Source: SHLQ01 sp033344795 (lineage in GTDB: Bacteria; Actinomycetota; Acidimicrobiia; Acidimicrobiales; SHLQ01). Taken from it: DNA of 64,000 nucleotides. The position numbers were made by a program, and so were the translations under genes. This document shows, piece after piece, positions 6,667 through 15,465 of this stretch. Every line of letters begins with the position of its first letter. Position 1 is the first letter of the stretch. The notes beneath the pieces were generated by a model. It did no database searches and was not told the DNA's origin. It saw only the letters and a list, made by a program, of their open reading frames with translations. The stretch lies in assembly GCA_033344795.1 (NCBI GenBank), contig JAWPMS010000001.1, positions 4,340,001 to 4,404,000 on the forward strand, written 5' to 3'.

Positions 6667-8974
6667 GCACGTCCTCAACTGTGGCTGCGAAATGAAGCTC
6701 GAGGTCCTCGAGCACGTGCTCGGGGATGTCATCGGCATCCTCGCGATTACCCTCCGGCAACACCACGTGTTTGACGCCCGCGCGGTGCGCAGCAAGGACC
6801 TTCTCTTTGACGCCACCAATTGGCAAGACGCGTCCGTGCAACGTGACCTCGCCAGTCATGGCAACGTCCGAGCGCATCGGTTGGCCGCGCAACAGGCTCA
6901 CAAATGCCGTCGTCATGGTGACGCCCGCTGACGGTCCATCCTTCGGAATGGCACCGGCAGGGAAATGCACGTGGAACCGTCGATCGAGCGGCGACCTCTG
7001 TTCTGGATCGGTGAGGCCCAGGCTGTCCGCGTTCGATCGAAGATACGAAAGCACGATCTGGCCGGACTCCTTCATGACGTCACCGAGCTGACCCGTGAGA
7101 GTCAGACCTGGTTCGCCGTCGCTGGAGGACACCTCGACGAAGAGCACGTCGCCTCCTGCGCCCGTTACCGCCAAGCCGGTGGCGATTCCTGGAATGACGG
7201 CCCGCTCGGCGGGATCGTCGCGCTGAGCCGTGCGTCCCAACGCGGGCCGGAGATCGTCGGTTCCGACGACCACGCGGTCGAGCTCGGGGTTGCGTACCAG
7301 GTCGCTGACAGCTCGCCGCACCAGACGATCGAGACGCTGCTCGAGGCGACGAACCCCAGCCTCTCGGGTGTAGTCGGCGACCACGGTTCGGATGATGTCG
7401 CCGTCGAGTTCGATCTCGTCTTCACTCACCCCGTTTCGCTCATAGAGCCGAGGCAGAAGATGATCCTGCGCAATGGTGACCTTCTCGTCCTCGGTGTAAC
7501 CCTCGAGCGTGATGACCTCCATCCGGTCGAGCAACGGCGCAGGGATCGTGTCGAGGACATTTGCTGTAGCGATGAAGACAACCTCGCTCAGGTCGAGTTC
7601 GGTCTCGAGATAGTGATCGCGAAACGTGCCGTTCTGAGCCGGGTCGAGCACCTCGAGGAGCGCGGACGAGGGGTCTCCTCGCCAGTCGCCCCCTACTTTG
7701 TCCACCTCGTCGAGCAAGATGACCGGGTTCATGGTGCCAGCGTCGACGAGTGCGCGAACGATGCGGCCAGGGCGGGCCCCGACATAGGTGCGTCGATGAC
7801 CCCGGATTTCTGCCTCGTCGCGAATTCCGCCGAGCGACATGCGGACGAACTCGCGGCCCATCGTGTGGGCGATCGACTCGCCGAGGCTTGTCTTGCCTAC
7901 GCCGGGCGGGCCAACGAGGGCCAAGATCGTGCCGCTTCCGCGGCCACCGGTGTCATCGATTCCCCGGTCGTGCCGAAGTTTCCGGACGGCAAGAAACTCG
8001 AGAATTCGTTCCTTCACCTTGTCGAGGCCGGTGTGGTCGGCGTCGAGTTGAGTCTCGGCAGCATCGAGGTCGAGCGTGTCCGTGCTGCGTTCGCCCCAGG
8101 GAAGATCGAAGACCGTTTCAAGCCATGTACGGATCCAGCTGGCCTCCATACTCTGATCACCCATGCGTTCGAGCCGATCGAGCTCCTTTTCGACGGCGAC
8201 GATCGCCGCCTCGGGCATCGTCCCGTCGGCGAGGCGGGTTCGGTAGTCGGCGATGACGTCGTCGTCAGAGTCGCCGAGCTCTTTGCGAATCGATTCCATC
8301 TGGCGTCGCAGAATCGCTTCACGTTGGTCCTTCTCGAAACCCTCACTGACGTCGCTGGTGATGTCATGGGTGACTTGGGCTTCATCTCTCGCGGTCTTGG
8401 CCCATGCGAGCGCCTTGGAAATCCGCTCGGTCACGTCGACCGTTTCGAAGAGTTCGAGACCGCGTTCGTGGCCGAGTTCCGGCCACCAGCCGAGCGTGTC
8501 AGCGAGGCTCCCTGGATGCTCGAGACCGTCGAGCAGACCGACCAAACGGCCGCCTCCGATCAGGCGTAAGAGCTCGGTCGCGACCTCGCGATATTCGGCC
8601 GCCAGCGCCTTGGCTTCTGCGGTGATGTGGCCCTCGTCGACCTCGGTGATCGTGACGAGCAGGACACCGTCGGGCCCGGTCTCACCCTGTCCAATTCGCA
8701 CGCGTCGAAGGCCTCGTAGCACGGCGCCTTCGGCACCTCCAGGCAATCGACCCTGCTGTTCGATCCGGACCACGAGCCCGATCGAGCTGTAATCGCCTCC
8801 GGTCTGGGGCACGACAACCAGTTCGGCCGGTTCCCCGCCGCCACGTTCTGCTGCAAGGGCGAAGGCAGCTCGGGCGGACGGACTTTCCGCTTCGACGGTC
8901 ACGACCATCTCTGGGAAGAACACTCCCTTGGGTAAGGGAAGAAGGGGAAGGGTTGTGGAGTTGAGAGTTGACAC
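6626..8974 (-). CDS. lon: ATP-dependent protease Lon
   Basis: A 782-residue Lon, normal length for LonA. The N-terminal LON substrate-binding domain starts with LPLLPLPKGVFFPEM. The AAA+ module carries Walker A GPPGVGKT (355-362), Walker B VILLDEVDK near 418-426 and the pore-loop region around FVRMSLGG. The protease domain holds the Ser-Lys dyad: Ser682 in PKDGPSAGVTM and Lys723 in GGVKEKVLAAH. It degrades misfolded and regulatory proteins in the cytoplasm. Start is GTG 8974 with GAGGCG upstream. The upstream region holds repeated GTAATCA (around 9009-9022), whose meaning is unknown. Confidence 0.97.
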   Translation of the reverse strand: MSTLNSTTLPLLPLPKGVFFPEMVVTVEAESPSARAAFALAAERGGGEPAELVVVPQTGGDYSSIGLVVRIEQQGRLPGGAEGAVLRGLRRVRIGQGETGPDGVLLVTITEVDEGHITAEAKALAAEYREVATELLRLIGGGRLVGLLDGLEHPGSLADTLGWWPELGHERGLELFETVDVTERISKALAWAKTARDEAQVTHDITSDVSEGFEKDQREAILRRQMESIRKELGDSDDDVIADYRTRLADGTMPEAAIVAVEKELDRLERMGDQSMEASWIRTWLETVFDLPWGERSTDTLDLDAAETQLDADHTGLDKVKERILEFLAVRKLRHDRGIDDTGGRGSGTILALVGPPGVGKTSLGESIAHTMGREFVRMSLGGIRDEAEIRGHRRTYVGARPGRIVRALVDAGTMNPVILLDEVDKVGGDWRGDPSSALLEVLDPAQNGTFRDHYLETELDLSEVVFIATANVLDTIPAPLLDRMEVITLEGYTEDEKVTIAQDHLLPRLYERNGVSEDEIELDGDIIRTVVADYTREAGVRRLEQRLDRLVRRAVSDLVRNPELDRVVVGTDDLRPALGRTAQRDDPAERAVIPGIATGLAVTGAGGDVLFVEVSSSDGEPGLTLTGQLGDVMKESGQIVLSYLRSNADSLGLTDPEQRSPLDRRFHVHFPAGAIPKDGPSAGVTMTTAFVSLLRGQPMRSDVAMTGEVTLHGRVLPIGGVKEKVLAAHRAGVKHVVLPEGNREDADDIPEHVLEDLELHFAATVEDVLTVAFDQPIAKAA

Positions 8975-9086
8975 GAGCGCCTCGATTTCCGTCGCTGTAA
9001 CGTTGATTACGTGATTACAACGAGCGATTCGGCTTGTGTATTCCCCGGGCCAATTTCATGATCGAAGACCTTCCTAAGATGGGAAC

Positions 9087-9857
9087 GTGACCGAACCGGA
9101 CCCGCAACGAATCGCAGCGTTTCAAGAACACTTCGCCAAGGCGCAATCGACCGACGTCGTCGAACTCTCCTGGGGATTCGCTCTGCTGCAGCGGGATTTT
9201 CCAAAGTCGTACGATCACAACCGGATCGTCGTCACCGCAGCTGCACCGAGTGTCGACATCTTGCAGCGCGCTGACGACGTGCTCGGCGGTGCGGGTCTCG
9301 ATCATCGATACATCAGCGTGACCGACGACGCTCTCGGTCTGGGTCTCCAATCGGATCTCGTTGCAGCCGGATACGAGAGCGAGACCAACGTCATGATGAT
9401 CAACCGCGACCCGTCGGTCGATCCAGCTGAGCATGACGTGCACGCAGTGTCCCATGAGCGACTTCGCCCGGCGGTCATGCGCGATTGGAGAGTCGATCTA
9501 CCCGAGTCGACGGACGACGAGCTCACGCAACTCGCCGATCGGATGACCTTGTACGAGCGCGGCGCTGAAGTCACGTTCCTTGCGGTCTTCGAGGGCTCCG
9601 AGATCGCGGCGCGGACCGACTTGTACATCGATCGGGCCAGCGGCGTCGCTCAGATCGAGAGCCTTCTCACCCATGAGGATTACCGCGGCCGCGGTTATGC
9701 GAAGGCTCTGGTCCGCGACGGCCATCGACGCGCCATCGAGGCGGGTTGTGAGCTCTCGTTCCTGGTGGCCGATCTCGATGACTGGCCCCGCGAATGGTAC
9801 GGCCGTCTTGGGTACGTCGAGGCTCACCGTACCCACGAGTTCACTCGTCTGCCGTAG
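9087..9857 (+). CDS. GNAT-family N-acetyltransferase
   Basis: A 256-residue protein with a C-terminal GNAT domain: GVAQIESLLTHEDYRGRGYAKALVRDGHRRA contains motif A (acetyl-CoA pyrophosphate loop R-G-x-G-Y-A), then LSFLVADLDDWPREWYGRLGYVE gives motif B. The N-terminal half looks like a degenerate second GNAT-like lobe, as seen in tandem GNAT proteins. The acceptor is unknown. Start is GTG 9087, preceded by TAAGAT with 6 nt between, a predicted leaderless start. Ten bases separate it from the next gene, so the two are probably one transcript. Confidence 0.85.
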   Translation: MTEPDPQRIAAFQEHFAKAQSTDVVELSWGFALLQRDFPKSYDHNRIVVTAAAPSVDILQRADDVLGGAGLDHRYISVTDDALGLGLQSDLVAAGYESETNVMMINRDPSVDPAEHDVHAVSHERLRPAVMRDWRVDLPESTDDELTQLADRMTLYERGAEVTFLAVFEGSEIAARTDLYIDRASGVAQIESLLTHEDYRGRGYAKALVRDGHRRAIEAGCELSFLVADLDDWPREWYGRLGYVEAHRTHEFTRLP

Positions 9858-9867
9858 GTTGAGCGAC

Positions 9868-11064
9868 GTGGAAACGCCCCAACTCGAATCTCCCCTCGAG
9901 CTGCCCTGCGGGGTGCGGCTGAAGAATCGTTTGGCGAAGGCACCGATGTCTGACTCTCTCGGCGACGGGACGGGCCAGCCCTCTGAAGATCAGATCGAGC
10001 TGTACCGGCGGTGGGCGCACGGTGGTCTTGCTTTGTCGATCATCGGTGAGGTGCAGGTCAGTCCGCTGTATCCCGAAAAGCCTGGCAACCTGGTGTTGGC
10101 AAGAACGCGGAACCGGGCACTGTTCGCCCAGCTGGCGAAGGCCGGAGCGGAAGGCCCCAGCCACATCTGGCCGCAGCTTGGCCATGCAGGCGCACTGGCT
10201 TATGCCCCGATCTCGCGGCCTGCCGGCCCATCGGCTCTCGACCTCGATGGGCTCGAGTGCGAAGAACTGTCGATAGATGAAGTCGAGGCCCTTCCATCCA
10301 TCTACGCAGACGCGGCGGAGCGAGCAAAATCTGACGGGTTCACCGGAGTCGAGGTGCACGCAGGTCACGGCTTCTTGTTGAGCCAGTTCCTCTCCCCTCT
10401 CTTCAATCTCCGCCTGGACCGGTATGGCGGCTCGATCGAAGGTCGTTGCCACATCATCGTCAAGATCGTGCGGGCGATCCGAGCGGCTGTCGGGCCGGAG
10501 TTCGCGATTGGATTGAGGATCAACTCGAGCGACCAACTCGAGGGCGGCCTCAGCGAAGACGACAGCCTGGGTGCGATCGAGATCCTGGCCAACGAGTCGA
10601 TCGATCTCTTCGACATCAGCGGCGGCACGTACTTTCCCGGGGCTCCGTCGAGTTCGGATCGACGTTTGCCCGGACCGTATTTCGTCGACTTCGCTCGTCG
10701 TGCCCGTCAAGTGACGACGGTCCCGCTCATGGCGACCGGAGGATTCAAAACGCATCGCGAAGCCCACGAAGCGGTCTCCTCGAACGCAGTTGATGTGGTC
10801 GGACTTGCCCGTGCGCTGGTGATCGATCCCGAGCTCCCGTCCAAATGGCTCGATTCAGAGCCCACGGACCCCGTGTTCCCTCGTTTCACGACGGTCGCTC
10901 CAGGCGACATCACCGCGTGGTACACGATGCGCTTGACCGATCTGGCCCGCAAGACGGAGTCAGAGATCGAACGATCGCTCGACGACGCGGTCAGCGAGTA
11001 CTTGGCTCGCGATGACGCCCGAGTCGCGCCCTGGATCGAGGCCTACGGCCAGCCGTCGACCTGA
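9868..11064 (+). CDS. Old yellow enzyme family NADH:flavin oxidoreductase
   Basis: A 398-residue TIM-barrel FMN oxidoreductase. Family motifs are HIWPQLGHAGALA, the classic stretch VEVHAGHGFLLSQFLSPL followed by RLDRYGGSIEGR, and the FMN phosphate region VPLMATGGF...VDVVGLARALVIDP. It is a single-domain form without the C-terminal FeS/FAD module of 2,4-dienoyl-CoA reductases, so an ene-reductase-type role with NAD(P)H is likely. The start GTG 9868 (VETPQLESPLELPCGV) matches the usual family N-terminus and lies 10 bp after the GNAT stop. Confidence 0.9.
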   Translation: METPQLESPLELPCGVRLKNRLAKAPMSDSLGDGTGQPSEDQIELYRRWAHGGLALSIIGEVQVSPLYPEKPGNLVLARTRNRALFAQLAKAGAEGPSHIWPQLGHAGALAYAPISRPAGPSALDLDGLECEELSIDEVEALPSIYADAAERAKSDGFTGVEVHAGHGFLLSQFLSPLFNLRLDRYGGSIEGRCHIIVKIVRAIRAAVGPEFAIGLRINSSDQLEGGLSEDDSLGAIEILANESIDLFDISGGTYFPGAPSSSDRRLPGPYFVDFARRARQVTTVPLMATGGFKTHREAHEAVSSNAVDVVGLARALVIDPELPSKWLDSEPTDPVFPRFTTVAPGDITAWYTMRLTDLARKTESEIERSLDDAVSEYLARDDARVAPWIEAYGQPST

Positions 11065-11089
11065 CGCGGCGAGCTTGCGGCCGCCAACT

Positions 11090-11713
11090 TCACCGCCGCC
11101 AGACCACCTGCAGCGCCGGTCGTTCGTCGTCGGACTCGTTCGCGGTCCCCGAATGCAGAAGGTGGCCCGAGAATACAAATGCGGTGCCGGCTGGCCCCGT
11201 GAGCCTGATCTCCTCGGGATGGTTCTCGAGCGAGCCCGACGTGCGCTGAAGATCGACGCGGTGGTGACTCCCCGGGATGACTCGGGTCGCGCCGTTGGTG
11301 AGCGAGAACTCGGTGAGCGTGATGATGGCAGTCGCAACGGTGGCTCGCCCTGCATCGAGTTTGGGCGGGTCGTCCGCATGGAGCCTCTGGCCGCCGAACG
11401 ATGGCTGCGGGCTTCGATACGCGACCTCATCGCGACGAAAGGTCGACCCCAAGATGTCGCCCACGACATCGACTAGACGCTGCCGATCGAGAATCGTGTC
11501 GACAAGCGAACTTCGCTCGTCGAGCTCATAGAGGTGACGGGTCCCGGCAACCACCTTGTCTCGTGCATGGCGCTCCTCACTCGGCAAGTCCAACAACGAC
11601 CGGCAGGCACCTAAGACATCAGCGACTTCTGATTCCGTCAGAAAGCCGAATAAGGCAACCCAGCCAACTACATCATCAAAGACCTCGGTTTGAGACGCTC
11701 GCTCTCTGCTCAC
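11090..11713 (-). CDS. PhyH-like Fe(II)/2-oxoglutarate dioxygenase
   Basis: A 207-residue phytanoyl-CoA dioxygenase-like protein. The Fe(II) facial triad is visible as HAD in QRLHADDPP (HxD) and the distal His in GHLLHSGTANES; the 2OG-binding Arg is probably in ERPALQVVW. The segment TNGATRVIPGSHH is strongly typical of PhyH proteins. Substrate is unknown: members hydroxylate lipids, amino acids and natural products. It is convergent with the OYE gene (25 bp between ends) and divergent from the gene at 11770. Confidence 0.87.
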   Translation of the reverse strand: MSRERASQTEVFDDVVGWVALFGFLTESEVADVLGACRSLLDLPSEERHARDKVVAGTRHLYELDERSSLVDTILDRQRLVDVVGDILGSTFRRDEVAYRSPQPSFGGQRLHADDPPKLDAGRATVATAIITLTEFSLTNGATRVIPGSHHRVDLQRTSGSLENHPEEIRLTGPAGTAFVFSGHLLHSGTANESDDERPALQVVWRR

Positions 11714-11769
11714 GGTTCAAATCTAACGAACCTCAATGGCCCAAGAATCGCAGCGTCTACTCTTGGCTC

Positions 11770-12375
11770 ATGACGGGTGCGCAGGATTCGTTTCGCTCAG
11801 CGTTGGAACGTGACCATGCCCTGGCGGCCGAGTTCGGGGTTGAGTTCACCGTCGTCGCCGGGCGGGCACGACACGAGACCCGAGGTGGCCCGCCCGAACT
11901 TCTAGGAACCTTCGACAACCCAGCAGAGGCCGTCGACTTCGCTCGTTCACACGATCACCCTTCGATCACGGTGCTGGCGAACGGCACCGGTGCGTACTGG
12001 CATACAGCCGAGCGAGACACAGTTGTCTCCGAGCTACTTGAAAGAGTGTGCCGCGACCTGCGCCTGGGGCCAGAAAAGGCAGAGGTCGCCCGAAGGCTCG
12101 ACACGCTCCGTTCGAATCAGAGCACGTTGCGGGCAGAGTCCGTCCTTTTCGAAGCGGCCGAAATCGTCGTGACGTGCGCAGACGAAAATGAAGCCATCGC
12201 TCAGCTGGTCGCCTCGCCCCTTGGGCTGTCACGGGGCCAAGCTCGACAGCTCCTTTGGAACAACAATGGACTGCGACGGCTCACGACGGCCGGGAAGCGC
12301 GAGCTTGCCGATCAACTGACGACGATCGGCGAAGGGATCGCCGAGTTGGAGGCAGCCCTGCCTGTCGTCGACTGA
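11770..12375 (+). CDS. Hypothetical protein with GyrA/ParC hinge-like C-terminal half
   Basis: A 201-residue protein with no named domain at its N-terminus (residues 1-100; one segment reads SITVLANGTGAYWHT). The C-terminal half resembles the coiled-coil/hinge segment of DNA gyrase A and topo IV A: LRAESVLFEAAEIVVTCADE, NEAIAQLVASPLGLSRGQ and then LRRLTTAGKRELADQLTTI follow the order of the GyrA pattern (helix ending in LDNIDEVIALIR-like, then a short loop, then RL-LT-ERdKI-like). The active-site Tyr domain is absent. The likeness is my pattern match, not an alignment. TACTCT 6 nt before ATG 11770 predicts a leaderless start. Confidence 0.7.
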   Translation: MTGAQDSFRSALERDHALAAEFGVEFTVVAGRARHETRGGPPELLGTFDNPAEAVDFARSHDHPSITVLANGTGAYWHTAERDTVVSELLERVCRDLRLGPEKAEVARRLDTLRSNQSTLRAESVLFEAAEIVVTCADENEAIAQLVASPLGLSRGQARQLLWNNNGLRRLTTAGKRELADQLTTIGEGIAELEAALPVVD

Positions 12376-12390
12376 CTTTCTTCGAACGCC

Positions 12391-12418
12391 TGTCACACTT
12401 TTTTGCTGCCCAGACGTT
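12391..12418 (+). promoter_or_regulatory. Candidate ECF-sigma promoter upstream of the ECF gene
   Basis: TGTCACA (12391-12397) and CGTT (12415-12418) are separated by 17 nt including a T-run. This bipartite TGTCAC/CGT(C,T) layout resembles known ECF promoters, and many ECF sigma factors transcribe their own gene. The ECF start codon lies about 45 bp downstream. Predicted by eye only. Confidence 0.4.
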
Positions 12419-12462
12419 ACCTATGCGGACGCAGCCACCAGTGAAAGGCGCTGATCGCCGAG

Positions 12463-12969
12463 ATGATTACCAAGAGGTCAACCAACCCGCCGCCTGGCTC
12501 GACGTTCGACGATTTCTTTCGCGACCAGCAACAACGAGTGTTGCAGCTGTGTTGGCTCAGCACGCTCGATCGGGCTGCGGCCGCCGATGCCGCCCAAGAG
12601 GCATTCGCCAGGGCTTACACCCGGTGGGGCACCATCTCTGAGGGAAACCCCGGCGCATGGATCCGGACGGTGGCCCTCAACCTTTGCCGAGACCGATGGC
12701 GGAAGGAAAGCCGTCTCTCTGACCGCGCGCTCCCCGAAAGTAGCGCTGGCGATCGATACCAGAACACCGATCTTCTGTCCGCGCTCGAACTGCTGTCAGG
12801 CCGGCAGCGAGAGGTGATCGTGCTGCGGTATTGGATGGACCTCAAGCTCGATGATTGCGCCAAAGCCATGAACGTCTCGACAAGTTCAGCTCGACAACAT
12901 CTCTCCCGCGCTCACGATCGTCTACGCGACCTCGTGGGCCCCGAAATCGCAAAGGATCTGGTCTCATGA
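12463..12969 (+). CDS. ECF RNA polymerase sigma factor (SigE-like)
   Basis: A 168-residue ECF sigma factor. Region 2 is DRAAAADAAQEAFARAYTRW through NPGAWIRTVALNLCRDRWRKES, and region 4 is SGRQREVIVLRYWMDLKLDD with the HTH MNVSTSSARQHLSRAHDRL. It lacks the C-terminal SnoaL extension of ECF41. The stop overlaps the ATG of the next gene (ATGA 12966-12969), which encodes a single-pass membrane protein that is probably its partner or anti-sigma factor. A possible self-recognised promoter lies at 12391-12418. Confidence 0.92.
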   Translation: MITKRSTNPPPGSTFDDFFRDQQQRVLQLCWLSTLDRAAAADAAQEAFARAYTRWGTISEGNPGAWIRTVALNLCRDRWRKESRLSDRALPESSAGDRYQNTDLLSALELLSGRQREVIVLRYWMDLKLDDCAKAMNVSTSSARQHLSRAHDRLRDLVGPEIAKDLVS

Positions 12970-14147
12970 CCGCACTCAAAGAGCAGCTCGAGTCGCTCTC
13001 ATCGCAACATGTCGAGGGGATCGTTCTCTCACACCCCGGCGAACCGCACGTGTCCATCCCTGACGGACCGGCAGCCTCGATCATCGACCTCAGCGAAGAA
13101 CGGCAACGTCGCCGCGGTCGTTACATCCTGACAGCCGTCGCTGCGGCAGTCGTCCTCGTTGGTTTCCTCATCTTCACGAACAGTGGCGATGACAACTCGG
13201 CCCCCTCCCCCGTTGCAACTGAGGGAGGACTCGACGGTCCAATCGCCGGACCGAACGGTGAAGACCTCGGGATCTGGTCGGACGCAATCCTTGCGCTCGG
13301 CCCCCAGGGTGACGCCGATCGATCGCTCGAACGCGAACGATCGATCGTCCGATCGCTCCCCGAAATCAACAAGTGCGTCGTGGAGACTATGGGTAGCGAA
13401 CCGTTCGAGATCGAATGGTTGTTCGCTGACGGAGACGGGACTGGTATCGTCCCAGCACCAATAGCGGGAGAACCGGCATTCGCGGCGAGCGAGGGATTTG
13501 GCATCGCCGCCGGATTTGAAAGCTCGTCGGCCTACCCCACCGACGTTGATACCTGCTATTACGCGTCAACCGTTGAAGGGCTCAACGGCCCAGATGCCTG
13601 GGCCAGCCGAGAGTTTGTGGCAGCAACCTCACTCGGGCAACTCGTCAGTCTCGGGGTCCCGTTCGACCCTGAAGTCAGTCCCGCCGGTCCGATCGAAGCA
13701 CTCATCAGCGAGGACCCTGCCATCGTGGAGAACGAGAACAGCTGGTCAGCTTGCATGGACGCCCGCGGCTTCCAATACGACTCAGACGTACAGGCTCGGG
13801 CAGACGTATTTCGACGCTACGGAGAGCTCGATGAGGCCAACCGAAGTGTCTTCAATGGCCCAAGCTTCCTCGACACCCCCGAGTTCGCTGCCATGAAGGC
13901 CGAGGAAATCGAGATTGCGACTGCCTCATGGGACTGCTCGGGAGGAGAGGCAGGGGCGATTCTTCGAGAGAACGCTCGCCAGCGTGCACTCGCGGACTTC
14001 GTCGTGACGTACCGGGAAGACCTGGAGGTTCAGTACGGCAACGATCTCTTCACGGCCTGCCAGAGCGCCAAAACGATGGCCTCCGACGAGGCGGCTGATA
14101 TCCAAGAGCGTGGAGAGGCCCGATTGCAGAACTTGGGCTGCGAGTAG
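12966..14147 (+). CDS. Single-pass membrane protein, probable ECF partner
   Basis: A 393-residue protein. Residues 1-53 are predicted cytoplasmic; a membrane segment follows at about 54-75 (RYILTAVAAAVVLVGFLIF) after an Arg-rich ERQRRRGR stop; the remaining 318 residues are predicted extracytoplasmic. The outer part is acidic and holds several Cys residues in spaced contexts (NKCVVE, DTCYYA, WSACMDARGF, WDCSGG, FTACQSA, LGCE), suggesting disulfides. No ZAS zinc motif (HxxxCxxC) is seen in the N-terminus. Coupled by ATGA to the ECF gene, so it is a likely anti-sigma or signal sensor; this role is inferred from position. Confidence 0.75.
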   Translation: MTALKEQLESLSSQHVEGIVLSHPGEPHVSIPDGPAASIIDLSEERQRRRGRYILTAVAAAVVLVGFLIFTNSGDDNSAPSPVATEGGLDGPIAGPNGEDLGIWSDAILALGPQGDADRSLERERSIVRSLPEINKCVVETMGSEPFEIEWLFADGDGTGIVPAPIAGEPAFAASEGFGIAAGFESSSAYPTDVDTCYYASTVEGLNGPDAWASREFVAATSLGQLVSLGVPFDPEVSPAGPIEALISEDPAIVENENSWSACMDARGFQYDSDVQARADVFRRYGELDEANRSVFNGPSFLDTPEFAAMKAEEIEIATASWDCSGGEAGAILRENARQRALADFVVTYREDLEVQYGNDLFTACQSAKTMASDEAADIQERGEARLQNLGCE

Positions 14148-14156
14148 GTTGATTGC

Positions 14157-14522
14157 ATGCGGATGCCCATCACGACCACGTCTTGGATGCGGCCTTTGCT
14201 GTTGTTGGCTGGTGCGACGGCAGGGAACTCCTACGTCGACGTGAGTGACGACCAGGTGCGGGTCCGTTTGGGCTTCGCGTTCGATGTCTCGTTCCCCACC
14301 GACGCAGTGCAACACATAGGTCATCTCGAGGGAAGAACCCCATACAGCATTGGGGCTCATGGGTGGCGAGGTCGATGGCTCGTCAACGGCGCCCGCCGCC
14401 CACTCGTGACCATCGACCTCGATCCAACCCAGCGCGCCCGCGTGCTTGGCGTGCCCGTGAAACTGCATCAGCTCACGGTGAGCGTCGACGACCCGGACGC
14501 GCTCATCGACCGCTTCGAGTAG
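14157..14522 (+). CDS. Hypothetical protein, PH-like fold possible
   Basis: A 121-residue protein with many short beta-like stretches (SYVDVSDDQVRVRLGFAF, GRWLVNGARRPLVTIDLDP, LHQLTVSVDDPDALI) and no membrane segment. The pattern resembles bacterial PH-like domain proteins of actinobacteria but the assignment is weak. TAGGTT (14145-14150) lies 6 nt before ATG 14157 and overlaps the stop codon of the preceding gene, so it appears to have its own leaderless promoter although it is only 9 bp behind. Confidence 0.65.
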   Translation: MRMPITTTSWMRPLLLLAGATAGNSYVDVSDDQVRVRLGFAFDVSFPTDAVQHIGHLEGRTPYSIGAHGWRGRWLVNGARRPLVTIDLDPTQRARVLGVPVKLHQLTVSVDDPDALIDRFE

Positions 14523-14584
14523 CCAGGGTCTCGATCAAGACCGGTCGACTAGGGTCACTGGGCACAAGATCACGGAGGCGCTAC

Positions 14585-15442
14585 ATGCCGAACATCGTCA
14601 ACCACTTCGAAAGCTCCACGTTGGCGGACATCGAACTGTCTTCACAGGTCGTCATCGGCTCAGGGACGAGCGTCTCCGACACCGTCATGGCGATGGCCAA
14701 CGCAAACACCAGCTGTGCCTTCATCATGGATGGCACGTCGATATCGGGCATTTTCACTGAGCACGACGTGACGAATCGTGTGGTCCGCTCCCCCGACGTG
14801 TGGGAGATGCCCGTCGACGGTTTCATGACGCCAAACCCACACGTGATCGACCGTGGTGCGTCGGCCCTCGATGCACTGCACGCCATGGGCGACGGCGGCT
14901 TTCGGAACCTACCGGTCGTTCTCGACGACTCAGGCCGCTACGCCAATGTCACTCACTACGACCTCATCCTGCTGGCGTCTCGATTCCTCGAAGCAGAACA
15001 AGTCGAGAGCGACTCGTTCAGCGCAGAGCACGCCCTTCGGTACGTCGATTTTTATGGAATGCCGAGCAAGGTCCCCGTAGAGGTGACCGCTCAGACGAGC
15101 TTGTTCGACGTGTGCGAACTCATGATCCAACGAGACCGCGGCCTCATCTCGATCGTCGACGATCGGGACATCGTGATCGGCGAGTTCACCCAACATGACG
15201 TATTTCGCAAAGTCGCCTGCCAAGTGGGCGACCTTCACGACGAATCGGTCGAGACGTACATGACCACCGCATTCGCTTCAGCACTGCCGTCGACCTCGAT
15301 CGCGGACGGTCTCCACGAGATGGCCGCCAAGCGACATCGATACCTCGTGTTGACGAACGAGACCGGCAGATCGGTCGGGGTGGTCACGTTCCGAGACATC
15401 GCCGCGTTCTTCGAGGCAGCCTTCGCTGTGCCGGTTAGCTAG
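14585..15442 (+). CDS. Protein with four CBS motifs
   Basis: A 285-residue soluble protein composed only of CBS motifs. Visible units are VIGSGTSVSDTVMAMANANT with ISGIFTEHDVTNRV; PHVIDRGASALDALHAM with YANVTHYDLIL; VEVTAQTSLFDVCELMIQRD with VIGEFTQHDVFRKV; and SALPSTSIADGLHEMAAKRH with VGVVTFRDIAAFF. This makes two Bateman modules. CBS pairs bind adenosyl nucleotides such as AMP or ATP. No catalytic domain is attached, so it probably regulates another protein. Start ATG 14585 has GGAGG 6 nt upstream. Confidence 0.88.
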   Translation: MPNIVNHFESSTLADIELSSQVVIGSGTSVSDTVMAMANANTSCAFIMDGTSISGIFTEHDVTNRVVRSPDVWEMPVDGFMTPNPHVIDRGASALDALHAMGDGGFRNLPVVLDDSGRYANVTHYDLILLASRFLEAEQVESDSFSAEHALRYVDFYGMPSKVPVEVTAQTSLFDVCELMIQRDRGLISIVDDRDIVIGEFTQHDVFRKVACQVGDLHDESVETYMTTAFASALPSTSIADGLHEMAAKRHRYLVLTNETGRSVGVVTFRDIAAFFEAAFAVPVS

Positions 15443-15465
15443 CGAACTGGCCTACGATCGGCTGT

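Noticed and set aside
6965..8569. Long plus-strand open frame (534 codons) inside lon
   Set aside because: It is antisense to the well-supported lon gene, has no family motif and no ribosome site, and arises from the codon bias of the true strand.
9009..9022. Direct repeat GTAATCA upstream of lon as a heat-shock operator
   Set aside because: It does not match the HAIR (CTTGAGT-N7-ACTCAAG) or CIRCE elements, so no regulator can be named.
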